DNA of 64,000 nucleotides from Paractinoplanes ovalisporus. GTDB lineage: Bacteria; Actinomycetota; Actinomycetes; Mycobacteriales; Micromonosporaceae. Both the position numbers and the translations under genes were made by a program. Positions 7,857-15,374 of the stretch are shown here, in pieces (position 1 is the stretch's first letter; every line of letters begins with the position of its first letter). The notes beneath the pieces were generated by a model. The model searched no databases. It was not told the origin of the DNA and was given only the letters and a program-made list of their open reading frames with translations. The stretch is from assembly GCF_016834655.1 (NCBI RefSeq), contig NZ_JAENHP010000013.1, positions 1 to 64,000 of the forward strand. The letters run 5' to 3'.

Positions 7857-8537
7857 CTAGCTGACTCGCTGAACCACGCTGCCGACCAACCTCTGCCAGT
7901 CCGCGTCGAAGTTCGGCGAGGGGCTCGAGTTGTTCAGGCGATAGATCGCGTACGTGTCCACGAGCACGACATTCCTGCTGTTCAGGATGGCTACGGCGAT
8001 GTCCGCGGTGCCCGGGTGCTTCGGCTCGTACTTCTTGTGCCGCACCACCACGAAGCCCTTCCATCCCGACTCGTCGAGTGTCTTGATCTCGACGGTTTCG
8101 GTGTACGCGGGTTCGGACTTCTCGTCGTTGACGGTGGCCGGCACCTCCTGGTTGGCCTGGCAGCCGTCCGCGACCGCCCGCAGGGCCGTCAGCGCGGCCG
8201 TGGCCAAGGTCTCGTTGCCGTAGACGAGCGCGGTCTGATCGAGCGTCTGCGCGCCCTTCTGGCCCTCGTCCACGAAGGACGACGCCACGACCTCGCCGCC
8301 GGGCGGCACGCTGGGTGGGGTCGTGGTGCCGCCGCAGATGCTCACCAGCTGGTCGGGGTCGGCGCTCTGCTCCGGCGCGGCCCAGGTCGGCCCGATCTCA
8401 CCGGCCTGGAGCAGCGCGCCGCGCATGGTGGTGACGGCGATGTTCCCGGTCGGTTCCGGGGCCGGGTCGTCGTCGCCGGAACACCCGGCCACCAGCAGGA
8501 GGGCGCAGGCCCCGGTCACCACAGCGCGAACGAACAT
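7857..8537 (-). CDS. Secreted lipoprotein of unknown function
   Basis: A 226-residue protein with a clear lipoprotein signal: MFVRAVVTGACALLLVAGCSGDDD, lipobox LVAGC. The mature domain resembles PknH-sensor/LppA-like exported proteins only loosely (LLQAGEIGPTW, CGGT, a single further Cys in DGCQAN, then KGFVVVRHKK). Those families are mycobacterial cell-surface proteins; I do not assign one. ATG 8537 is chosen because it places the signal peptide at the start. It is divergent from glcD. Confidence 0.8.
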   Translation of the reverse strand: MFVRAVVTGACALLLVAGCSGDDDPAPEPTGNIAVTTMRGALLQAGEIGPTWAAPEQSADPDQLVSICGGTTTPPSVPPGGEVVASSFVDEGQKGAQTLDQTALVYGNETLATAALTALRAVADGCQANQEVPATVNDEKSEPAYTETVEIKTLDESGWKGFVVVRHKKYEPKHPGTADIAVAILNSRNVVLVDTYAIYRLNNSSPSPNFDADWQRLVGSVVQRVS

Positions 8538-8656
8538 CGGGCCATAATCCCAGACCGGCCGCCGGGGTCGAGGGCGGCGCCGCAACTACTACGGGACCGA
8601 TCGACAGCATCGCGCTGAGTGAGCACTCGGGTTAGGTTGTCGGGAAGGAGGCCCCC

Positions 8657-10105
8657 ATGCCCGACATCGACGCCCTCGCCCGGCGCCTGCGGTCCGAGCT
8701 GGGCCCCGCGCAGGTCATCACCGACCGGCAGGAGCTACGGACGTACGAATGTGACGGCCTCGCCCACTACAAGGTCGTCCCGGCCGTGGTCGCCTTGCCG
8801 CACACCGCGGCCCAGGTCGCGGCCGTGGTCCGGGCCTGCGCCGAGGCCGGGGTCCCGTTCGTCGCCCGGGGCAGCGGCACCGGGCTCTCCGGCGGCGCCC
8901 TCCCCCACGCCGAGGGCGTGCTGATCGTCACCGCCCAGATGCGCCGGATCGTCGAGGTCGCCCCGGCCGACGAGCGCGCGGTCGTCGAGCCCGGCGTGAT
9001 CAACCTGCAGGTCACGCGGGCCGCCACCCCGCACGGCTACTACTACGCGCCCGACCCGTCGAGCCAGCAGATCTGCTCGATCGGCGGCAACGTGGCCGAG
9101 AACTCGGGCGGCGCCCACTGCCTGAAATACGGCTTCACCACCAACCACGTGACCGGGTTGCAGATCGTCACGCCCGACGGCGACCTGGTGCGCCTCGGTG
9201 GCCGGGCGCCCGACCCGCCGGGTTACGACCTGATCGGCGCGTTTGTCGGGTCGGAGGGGACGCTCGGGATCGCCACCGAGGTCACCGTGAAGCTGACCCG
9301 GCTCCCCGAGACGGTCCGGACGCTGCTGGCCGCCTTCGGAAGCATCGACCAGGCCGGGGCCGCCACCTCGGCGATCATCGGGGCGGGGGTGGTGCCGGCC
9401 GCCATCGAGATGATGGACGCGCTGGCCATCGAGGCCGCCGAGGCCGCGGTCGCCTGCGGCTATCCGCCCGGCGCGGCGGCGGTGCTGATCGTCGAGCTGG
9501 ACGGGCCCGGGGCCGAGGTCGAGGCCCAGTTCGAGCAGGTCACCGGGCTGTGCGAGGGAAACGGCGCGTTCGAGATCCGGATCGCGGCCGACGACGCCGA
9601 GCGGGCGCTGTTCTGGAAGGGCCGCAAGTCGGCGTTCGCCGCGGTGGGGCGGATCAGCCCCGACTACATCGTGCAGGACGGGGTCATCCCGCGGACGGCG
9701 CTGCCCGAGGTGCTGCGGCGCATCTCGGAGGTGGCGAGCGAGCACGGCGTACGGGTGGCCAACGTCTTCCACGCCGGGGACGGCAACCTGCACCCGCTCG
9801 TGCTGTTCGACGCTCACGTCGAGGGTGAGGCCGAGCGGGCCGAGACGGTGTCGGGGGCGATCATCGACCTGTGCATCGAGTACGGCGGGTCGATCACCGG
9901 CGAGCACGGCGTGGGCATGGACAAGGCGAAGTACATGCCGCGGATGTTCGGCGCCGACGACCTCGACACGATGCAGCTGGTGCGGTGCGCGTTCGACCCG
10001 GCGATGCTGTCGAACCCCGGCAAGATCTTTCCGACGCCACGGTTGTGCGGCGAGAAGCCCGGCTCCGGCCTCCACCAGCGCTTCCCCGGGGTCGAGGTCT
10101 TCTGA
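8657..10105 (+). CDS. glcD: Glycolate oxidase subunit GlcD (FAD-linked)
   Basis: A 482-residue flavoprotein of the FAD-linked oxidase (PCMH) family. The FAD pyrophosphate loop is VPFVARGSGTGLSGGALPHAEG, and PDPSSQQICSIGGNVAENSGGAHCLKYG follows. The C-terminal half carries VFHAGDGNLHPLVLFD and GSITGEHGVGMDKAKYM, diagnostic of GlcD/D-lactate dehydrogenase-like enzymes. It oxidises glycolate to glyoxylate together with GlcE and GlcF. ATG 8657 follows AAGGAGG. Its TGA shares one base with the ATG of glcE, so the subunits are translationally coupled. A D-2-hydroxyacid other than glycolate cannot be excluded as substrate. Confidence 0.93.
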   Translation: MPDIDALARRLRSELGPAQVITDRQELRTYECDGLAHYKVVPAVVALPHTAAQVAAVVRACAEAGVPFVARGSGTGLSGGALPHAEGVLIVTAQMRRIVEVAPADERAVVEPGVINLQVTRAATPHGYYYAPDPSSQQICSIGGNVAENSGGAHCLKYGFTTNHVTGLQIVTPDGDLVRLGGRAPDPPGYDLIGAFVGSEGTLGIATEVTVKLTRLPETVRTLLAAFGSIDQAGAATSAIIGAGVVPAAIEMMDALAIEAAEAAVACGYPPGAAAVLIVELDGPGAEVEAQFEQVTGLCEGNGAFEIRIAADDAERALFWKGRKSAFAAVGRISPDYIVQDGVIPRTALPEVLRRISEVASEHGVRVANVFHAGDGNLHPLVLFDAHVEGEAERAETVSGAIIDLCIEYGGSITGEHGVGMDKAKYMPRMFGADDLDTMQLVRCAFDPAMLSNPGKIFPTPRLCGEKPGSGLHQRFPGVEVF

Positions 10106-11223
10106 TGGGCGCCCTGGAGGAACTGACCCGCCCGGCGACCGGCGACGATCACGTCGGCGGCGTGCCGGCCCGTCTCGTGGGGGCGCCCGCGTCGACCGAG
10201 GAGGCGGCCGCTCTGGTGGCCGCCGCGCGGGACCTGACCGTGGTGGTGCGCGGCGGCGGCACGAAGCTGCACTGGGGGCCCGCCCCGCGCGCGCTCGACC
10301 TGATCATCGACACGCGGCGGCTGACCGGGATGGTCGAGCACGCCGCGGGTGACCTGATCACGGTGCTGCGGGCCGGCACGCCCCTCGACGACCTCGCGCT
10401 CGGCGACCAGCAGCTAGCCCTCGACGCGCCCGAGGGGGCGACCGTCGGCGGCACGGTCGCGACCGGGGCCAGCGGGCCGCGCCGCATGCACTACGGCACG
10501 GCTCGCGACCTGCTGATCGGCATCACCGTGGTGCGGTCCGACGGCACGGTCACGAAGGCCGGCGGCAAGGTCGTCAAGAACGTGGCCGGCTATGACCTGG
10601 GCAAGCTCTACACCGGCTCGTACGGGACCCTGGGGTTGATCACCGAGTGCGTGTTCCGCCTGCATCCACGGCCGGCGGCCCACGCTTACGTCCGGTCGAC
10701 CGCCCCGGCGCAGGCGGTGCCGGCGATCCTGGCCGCTCAGGTGGCGCCCACGGCGATCGAGGTCGACTCGGCCACGGGGGAACTGGCCGTGCTGGTCGAG
10801 GGCACCCCTACCGGCGTACGGGAAAGGTCGGCTCTGCTCGAGAAGCTGCTCGCCGGCGAGGTCAGCGAGAAGCCGCCGAGCTGGTGGGGCCGGCCGCCGT
10901 GGCCCGAGGACGGGATCGGGATGAAGCTCTCGGTGCCGCTGTCGCAGGTGCCCGCGCTGATCGAGACCGGTTCGGCCGTGCGCGGGTCGGCCGGGGCCGG
11001 GGTGCTCTATGCCGCGGCGCGCGACATCACCGAGGTCGAACGGCTGCGGGCGTTGTGCGTGCGGGGCGGCGGGCATGCGGTCGTGCTGACAGCGCCCGCG
11101 TCCGTACGCGACATCCTGGACATGTGGGGACCCGTCCCGGGTCTGGCGTTGATGCGGCGGATCAAGGACCAGTTCGATCCCGGGCACCGGTTCGCTCCCG
11201 GCCGATTCGTGGGAGGCATCTGA
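10105..11223 (+). CDS. glcE: Glycolate oxidase subunit GlcE (FAD-binding)
   Basis: A 372-residue FAD-binding subunit. Its N-terminal PCMH half contains VVRGGGTKLHWGPAPRALDLIIDT, VTVLRAGTPLDDL-type and ATVGGTVATGASGPRRMHYG segments and KAGGKVVKNVAGYDLGKLYTGSYGTLGLITE. It is shorter than GlcD and lacks the long C-terminal domain, as expected for GlcE. It starts in the TGATG overlap with glcD and ends in an identical overlap with glcF, so D, E and F form one coupled operon. Confidence 0.93.
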   Translation: MGALEELTRPATGDDHVGGVPARLVGAPASTEEAAALVAAARDLTVVVRGGGTKLHWGPAPRALDLIIDTRRLTGMVEHAAGDLITVLRAGTPLDDLALGDQQLALDAPEGATVGGTVATGASGPRRMHYGTARDLLIGITVVRSDGTVTKAGGKVVKNVAGYDLGKLYTGSYGTLGLITECVFRLHPRPAAHAYVRSTAPAQAVPAILAAQVAPTAIEVDSATGELAVLVEGTPTGVRERSALLEKLLAGEVSEKPPSWWGRPPWPEDGIGMKLSVPLSQVPALIETGSAVRGSAGAGVLYAAARDITEVERLRALCVRGGGHAVVLTAPASVRDILDMWGPVPGLALMRRIKDQFDPGHRFAPGRFVGGI

Positions 11224-12620
11224 TGGTCGACGCGACGTGGGGCACCGGGGAGCCGCCGGAAGATGTCCTCCGGATGGCCGGTCAGGCTTTCGACGAATTC
11301 CACCCACCGCGCGCCGATCTGATCGCTGACTGTGTGCACTGCGGTTTCTGCCTGCCGACCTGCCCGACCTATTCGCTGTGGGGAAACGAGGCCGATTCGC
11401 CGCGCGGGCGCATCTATCTGATGAACGAGGGCATCACCGGCGAACCGATGAGCGAGTCGATGGTGGAGCATTTCGACGCATGCCTGGGCTGCATGTCGTG
11501 CGTGACCGCCTGCCCGTCCGGCGTGAAATACGACCGGCTCATCGAGGACACCCGCGCCCAGGTCGAGCGGCGGTTCACGCGCGGGCGCGGCGATGCGCTT
11601 CTGCGGAAGGCGATCTTCGCGGTGTTCCCCTATCCGCGGCGACTTCGCCTGCTTCGGGGACCCCTGCGGGCGTACCAGGGAACGGGTTTGCAGAAACTCG
11701 TGAAACGCAGCGGATTGCTCGACCGTCTCGGGCCCACCCTGGCGACGCTGGAATCGCTCGCGCCCCGGCTGCGCAAGGTTCCCCCGCCCCCACGACGGGT
11801 TCTCGCGCGCGGCACCCGACGGGCGGTAGTGGGCATGCTGACCGGGTGCGTGCAGGGCGCTTTCTTCCCCGAGGTCAATTCCGCCACCGTACGCATCCTG
11901 GCCGCGGAAGGCTGCGAAGTGCTGATTCCGCCCGGCCAGGGATGCTGCGGCGCCCTGAGTGTCCACAACGGCCGCCGGGAGGAGGCGGCCCATTTCGCGC
12001 GCCGCCTGATCGACACATTCGCCCGCACCGGCATGGACTATTTTGTGGTCAACGCGGCCGGTTGCGGTTCGTCGCTCAAGGAATACGGCGAACTGCTCGC
12101 CGACGACCCCGACTATGCCTCGCGGGCGGCGGATTTCTCGGCCAAGGTACGCGATCTGGCCGAACTGCTGGACGAACTGGGCCCGGTCGCGCCCCGCCAC
12201 CCGCTGCCGATGACGGTCGCCTATCACGACGCCTGCCACCTCGCCCACGCCCAGGGGATCCGGACCCAGCCGCGCGCCCTGCTCAAAGGAATTCCCGGCC
12301 TTTCCCTGCGCGAGATCGCCGACCCGGAACTGTGCTGCGGTTCGGCCGGCATCTGGAACATCCTGAACCCGGTGCCGGCGGCCGAACTGGGCGACCGTAA
12401 GGCCCGCAACGTGCTCGCCACCGGCGCCGACCTGCTGGTGACGGCCAACCCGGGGTGCATGATGCAGGTCGCCGCCTCGCTGCAACGGCAGGGCGGCACG
12501 GCCATGGCGATGGCCCACACGGCCCAGGTGCTGGACGCCTCAATCCGCGGGCCTGTCGCGGTTGGCGATCTCCTGACACGCTGGGGCCGTGGAATCCATC
12601 CAGGCGGTGCTGCGGCGTAG
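11223..12620 (+). CDS. glcF: Glycolate oxidase iron-sulfur subunit GlcF
   Basis: A 465-residue electron-transfer subunit. Two 4Fe-4S motifs are near the N-terminus, CVHCGFCLPTCPTYSLWG and CLGCMSCVTACPSGVKY. Two CCG (cysteine-rich) domains follow, with GQGCCGALSVHNGR in the first and CHLAHAQGIRTQP...ELCCGSAGIWN in the second. It would pass electrons from the GlcDE flavins to the membrane quinone pool. It overlaps glcE by TGATG. Its last 32 bases overlap the start of the downstream ATPase remnant. Confidence 0.93.
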   Translation: MVDATWGTGEPPEDVLRMAGQAFDEFHPPRADLIADCVHCGFCLPTCPTYSLWGNEADSPRGRIYLMNEGITGEPMSESMVEHFDACLGCMSCVTACPSGVKYDRLIEDTRAQVERRFTRGRGDALLRKAIFAVFPYPRRLRLLRGPLRAYQGTGLQKLVKRSGLLDRLGPTLATLESLAPRLRKVPPPPRRVLARGTRRAVVGMLTGCVQGAFFPEVNSATVRILAAEGCEVLIPPGQGCCGALSVHNGRREEAAHFARRLIDTFARTGMDYFVVNAAGCGSSLKEYGELLADDPDYASRAADFSAKVRDLAELLDELGPVAPRHPLPMTVAYHDACHLAHAQGIRTQPRALLKGIPGLSLREIADPELCCGSAGIWNILNPVPAAELGDRKARNVLATGADLLVTANPGCMMQVAASLQRQGGTAMAMAHTAQVLDASIRGPVAVGDLLTRWGRGIHPGGAAA

Positions 12621-13080
12621 GCGGGGGGCCACCTTCGTCGGCCGCGGTGACGAGCTGACCCGGTTCCGGGCCAACTTCGGCTGGTCCGCCGACGACGAGC
12701 GCCGGGCGTTCATCTTCACCGTGCACGGCGAGGGCGGCGTCGGAAAGTCCACATTGCTGGAACGCTGGCGCCAGTTCACCGAAGCCCGGCCCGACCTCGA
12801 TCAGGCCGTACGTCCCAACCCGGAATCGGGCTGGGTGATCAGCATCCGCGGGGCTGTGCTGCGTAACCTCGAACGCCACGACGAAGCGCTGACCGACCTG
12901 ACCCGGGCGATCGAACTCGACCCCGGAGCGGCCACCCACGTGGTCGGGCGGGCCATGGCGGAACGGGAACTGGGCCGTACGGAGCAAGCCTCAGCCGACC
13001 TCACCCGGGCGGCCACCTTGGACCCGACGCTGACCTGGCCCTACGGCGACCGGCAGCTGCACACCTCGGCCGACCGCTGA
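12589..13080 (+). pseudogene. Internally deleted STAND ATPase/TPR protein remnant
   Basis: An open frame of 163 residues. It begins like a STAND-type ATP-binding protein (ATFVGRGDELTRFRANF, then P-loop VHGEGGVGKSTLLERW near residue 45). After about 20 more residues it jumps straight into tetratricopeptide repeats (RGAVLRNLERHDEALTDLTRAIELDPG, then a second TPR). Known members have several hundred residues of NTPase and helical domain between these parts, including Walker B, all missing here. The likeliest explanation is an in-frame internal deletion. It overlaps glcF by 32 bases. It could still make a small protein, but not a working ATPase. Confidence 0.65.
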
Positions 13081-13109
13081 GCGGCCGTCATTCTGCGAAC
13101 GGCCGAAGA

Positions 13110-13484
13110 CTAGAGGCCGCGTTCAGAGGTGCTGCGCTCGACGCAGAACTCGTTGCCCTCCGGGTCCTGCATGGTGACCCAGCCCAGGCCGTCCGACGTG
13201 CGGTGGTCTTCGAAGAGCTTGGCGCCCAGGGCCGTCAACCGGTCGACCTCCTCGTCGCGGGTGCGCTCGTCGGGCATCCAGTCGAAGTGGACCCGGTTCT
13301 TGGCGGTCTTGGCCTCGGGCACACGAATGAACAGCAGACCGGGCACCGGCGTGGGCGCCTCGATCAGCACCTCGTCGTCGCCGGGCTTGTCGTCGTCGCC
13401 CAAGGGCCAGCCGGTCACCGCACTCCAGAAGCGGGCCAGCTCGTACGGCTCGGCGCTGTCGACCGTCACGTGTCGCAAAATCAT
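13110..13484 (-). CDS. VOC/glyoxalase-like protein
   Basis: A 124-residue VOC-superfamily protein: ILRHVTVDSAEPYELARFWSAVTGWPL at the N-terminus, NRVHFDWMPDERTRDEEVDRLTALGAKLFEDH in the middle, and the terminal WVTMQDPEGNEFCVE motif with the metal-ligand Glu. The family includes dioxygenases, glyoxalases and resistance proteins; no substrate can be assigned. ATG 13484 is preferred over TTG 13490. It is divergent, by 25 bases, from the Ddn-like gene. Confidence 0.85.
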   Translation of the reverse strand: MILRHVTVDSAEPYELARFWSAVTGWPLGDDDKPGDDEVLIEAPTPVPGLLFIRVPEAKTAKNRVHFDWMPDERTRDEEVDRLTALGAKLFEDHRTSDGLGWVTMQDPEGNEFCVERSTSERGL

Positions 13485-13509
13485 GAGCAAAACCTTAGAG
13501 GGGTGCGGG

Positions 13510-13968
13510 ATGACGTTCGACTCGAAGCGCGGAACCTACGGTGCTCGGCAGCCCAAGGGATGGTTCCTGCGGCTCGGCAACAAGATCATGAGCGGGCGGG
13601 TCCGGAAGAACGCCCGCATGATGGGCTTCAACGTGCTCGTCCTGCATACCGTCGGCCGGCGCAGCGGCGTGGAGCGCACCCACCCGGTCGGCTGGTTCGC
13701 CGAGCCCGGCGGCGGCCGGCTGATCGTCGCCTCGGCCAACGGCGCCGCCGACAACCCGGCCTGGTACTACAACCTGGCCGCCCACCCCGACGTACGCATC
13801 GAGGTGGGCGGCCGCACCGAGGAGGTCACCGCCGAGCAGCTGCACGGCGACGACCGCGAGCGGGCCTGGCAGCTGATCCTGAAGGAGGCGCCCCGGTTCG
13901 CCCAGTACGCCACGAAGACCGACCGCGAGATGCCGATCATCCGCCTGACCGGATCCCGCGGGCTGTAG
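13510..13968 (+). CDS. Deazaflavin (F420)-dependent nitroreductase family protein
   Basis: A 152-residue Ddn/DUF385-type protein. Characteristic pieces are GFNVLVLHTVGRRSGVERTHPVGW, LIVASANGAADNPAWYYNLAAHPDVRIEVGGR and the C-terminal REMPIIRLT. In mycobacteria such proteins use reduced coenzyme F420 to reduce quinones or nitro compounds. Cofactor use is inferred from family; no F420 biosynthesis gene is in the window. ATG 13510 is the first good start after GTGCGGG. Confidence 0.88.
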   Translation: MTFDSKRGTYGARQPKGWFLRLGNKIMSGRVRKNARMMGFNVLVLHTVGRRSGVERTHPVGWFAEPGGGRLIVASANGAADNPAWYYNLAAHPDVRIEVGGRTEEVTAEQLHGDDRERAWQLILKEAPRFAQYATKTDREMPIIRLTGSRGL

Positions 13969-13988
13969 CGGGGACCTCGGACTCAGCA

Positions 13989-14023
13989 AAGCCTCGGTTA
14001 CACGTTGCTTGGAGCCGAGGCTT
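13989..14023. terminator. Convergent-gene hairpin
   Basis: A 9-bp perfect stem AAGCCTCGG/CCGAGGCTT (13989-13997 with 14015-14023, 17-base loop) lies between the convergent Ddn-like and NERD genes and can serve both. The rest of 13969-14134 contains no gene I can support. Confidence 0.6.
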
Positions 14024-14134
14024 CACGGCGTCCAACGAGGTCTTCCGCCGCGGCGGCCGCTGCAGAACCGACGGCGAGAAGTGTCGATCCCCGCGCCGCA
14101 CCTTCAAGATGTGAGGATTCAGATCGGGAGGCGG

Positions 14135-15025
14135 CTACTGCTCCCATGTCGTGGATCGGCGGCAGACCTCGAAGAGTTTGTCGACCGTGCTCGCTTGGTA
14201 CCGCACGGGCCGACTCGCAAGCCACTCTGCCACCTGGTCAACCCGCAACACGATGACACCTCGGGGGCATCCGCGCACGACAGTGGGAGCATTCACGATG
14301 GAAAGCATCGGCGTGACCGGCAACTGCACTGAGCAAGCAGCGGTCAAGAGACGGGACGCGCGTATTGCCTCATCCTGCGCGACCTCGGCATACCGCGTGC
14401 GGCGTCCGCCTAGGAACACGGCGGCATCGGTAGCCGTGACGAGTTCCTGATGATTCTTGCTATTGATAACGAAGACGCCGGGAGGCCCTATTGCCAGGTG
14501 GTCGATGTCTCGACCGCGTTCCCCGATGGGGATGCTGTGCAAGGCATACCATCTGCCTGGCGCAATTCTGTCGAACAGGCCGGGGTTGGTCAGCTTCGCC
14601 AACTGACGCGCGGTCTTGACCTCGCCAGCTGCTCCGACGCGCCAACCGCGCTCATCGCTCTTTGTGCCGAGCACCCGACTCGCGAGGCTGCGGAGCGGTT
14701 GAGCGTGGCGGTAAGCGTCCGCGACCTCGGCGGCGGATTGGCCAGGTCGATTCTGTGCGAGATCTTTCCACGGGCGAGGGCTGGCCGAGTCCGGAGCTTC
14801 CCCGGGGGCATGGGCAGGCGGTTCGGCGACGGGGTCGAGTTCATCAGGGTGAGCAGTCTTCCAAGCCGTGATCGCTTCCAGGAACTCGTTCAGACGCGCC
14901 GAAGGGACGTTGCAAGCTCGACCGGTTTTGAGATCGTAGAACCCGAGTTTTGTGCCGTCTTCCTCCACTGTCACGTACAGCCGCCGGTGGCCGTACCGTG
15001 CCCAAAGTTCCGCCGTTGCAGCCAT
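14135..15025 (-). CDS. NERD-domain protein (nuclease-related)
   Basis: A 296-residue protein. A C-terminal NERD domain of about 110 residues is marked by GWRVGAAGEVKTARQLAKL, WYALHSIPIGERGRDIDHLAIGPPGVFVINSKNH and later SRLLTAACSVQLPVTPMLSIVNAP. The GERGRDIDHLAIGP...VINSKNH part corresponds to the PD-(D/E)xK-like core (Asp, then Ser/Lys). NERD is predicted to be nuclease-related and occurs in stress and conflict settings. The N-terminal about 100 residues (YVTVEEDGTKLGFYDLKTGR) are not recognised. ATG 15025 follows AGGAAG. Nuclease activity is untested. Confidence 0.85.
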   Translation of the reverse strand: MAATAELWARYGHRRLYVTVEEDGTKLGFYDLKTGRACNVPSARLNEFLEAITAWKTAHPDELDPVAEPPAHAPGEAPDSASPRPWKDLAQNRPGQSAAEVADAYRHAQPLRSLASRVLGTKSDERGWRVGAAGEVKTARQLAKLTNPGLFDRIAPGRWYALHSIPIGERGRDIDHLAIGPPGVFVINSKNHQELVTATDAAVFLGGRRTRYAEVAQDEAIRASRLLTAACSVQLPVTPMLSIVNAPTVVRGCPRGVIVLRVDQVAEWLASRPVRYQASTVDKLFEVCRRSTTWEQ

Positions 15026-15374
15026 CTGTCACTTCCTCGCGAGGCTCAACATCACGCCAGTCAATGTCAGCTGTAGGCCTCATCTTAGAGTGATCGAGAC
15101 GTAACAATAAGTATCTGCTGCTGGCTGGCCTTGTCCACGGGTTCGGCAGGTGCAACGCGGCACGAGGGGTGCTGCGGTCAAATGACTGGTCAGGTACTAA
15201 CCAGGTTCGGCGCAGAAACGGCTGACTTTGTTGCCGGGCCAACCGGGCCCGCGCCGCTGGCGAAGCAGTTCCGCACTGATGCCGGAGAGCCCGAAGCGAG
15301 CGCATCGGGCTGTGGACGCGCTGCTTCGGGCTCTCCGGCCTCCCCGGCCAGGGACGGCCCCGGCCATGGTTGAA
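15026..15374. terminator. Intergenic region with very long hairpin terminator of the PL11 gene
   Basis: This 349-bp region has no gene I can support. A 17-bp perfect stem runs 15281-15297/15323-15339, extended by a further 5 bp (15299-15303/15318-15322) with a 14-base loop. It lies 35 bases past the stop codon of the minus-strand PL11 gene and is its likely terminator. The strength of the stem (22 bp) is unusual for a simple terminator. The remaining part upstream of the NERD start should hold that gene's promoter; I see no clear -35/-10. Confidence 0.7.
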
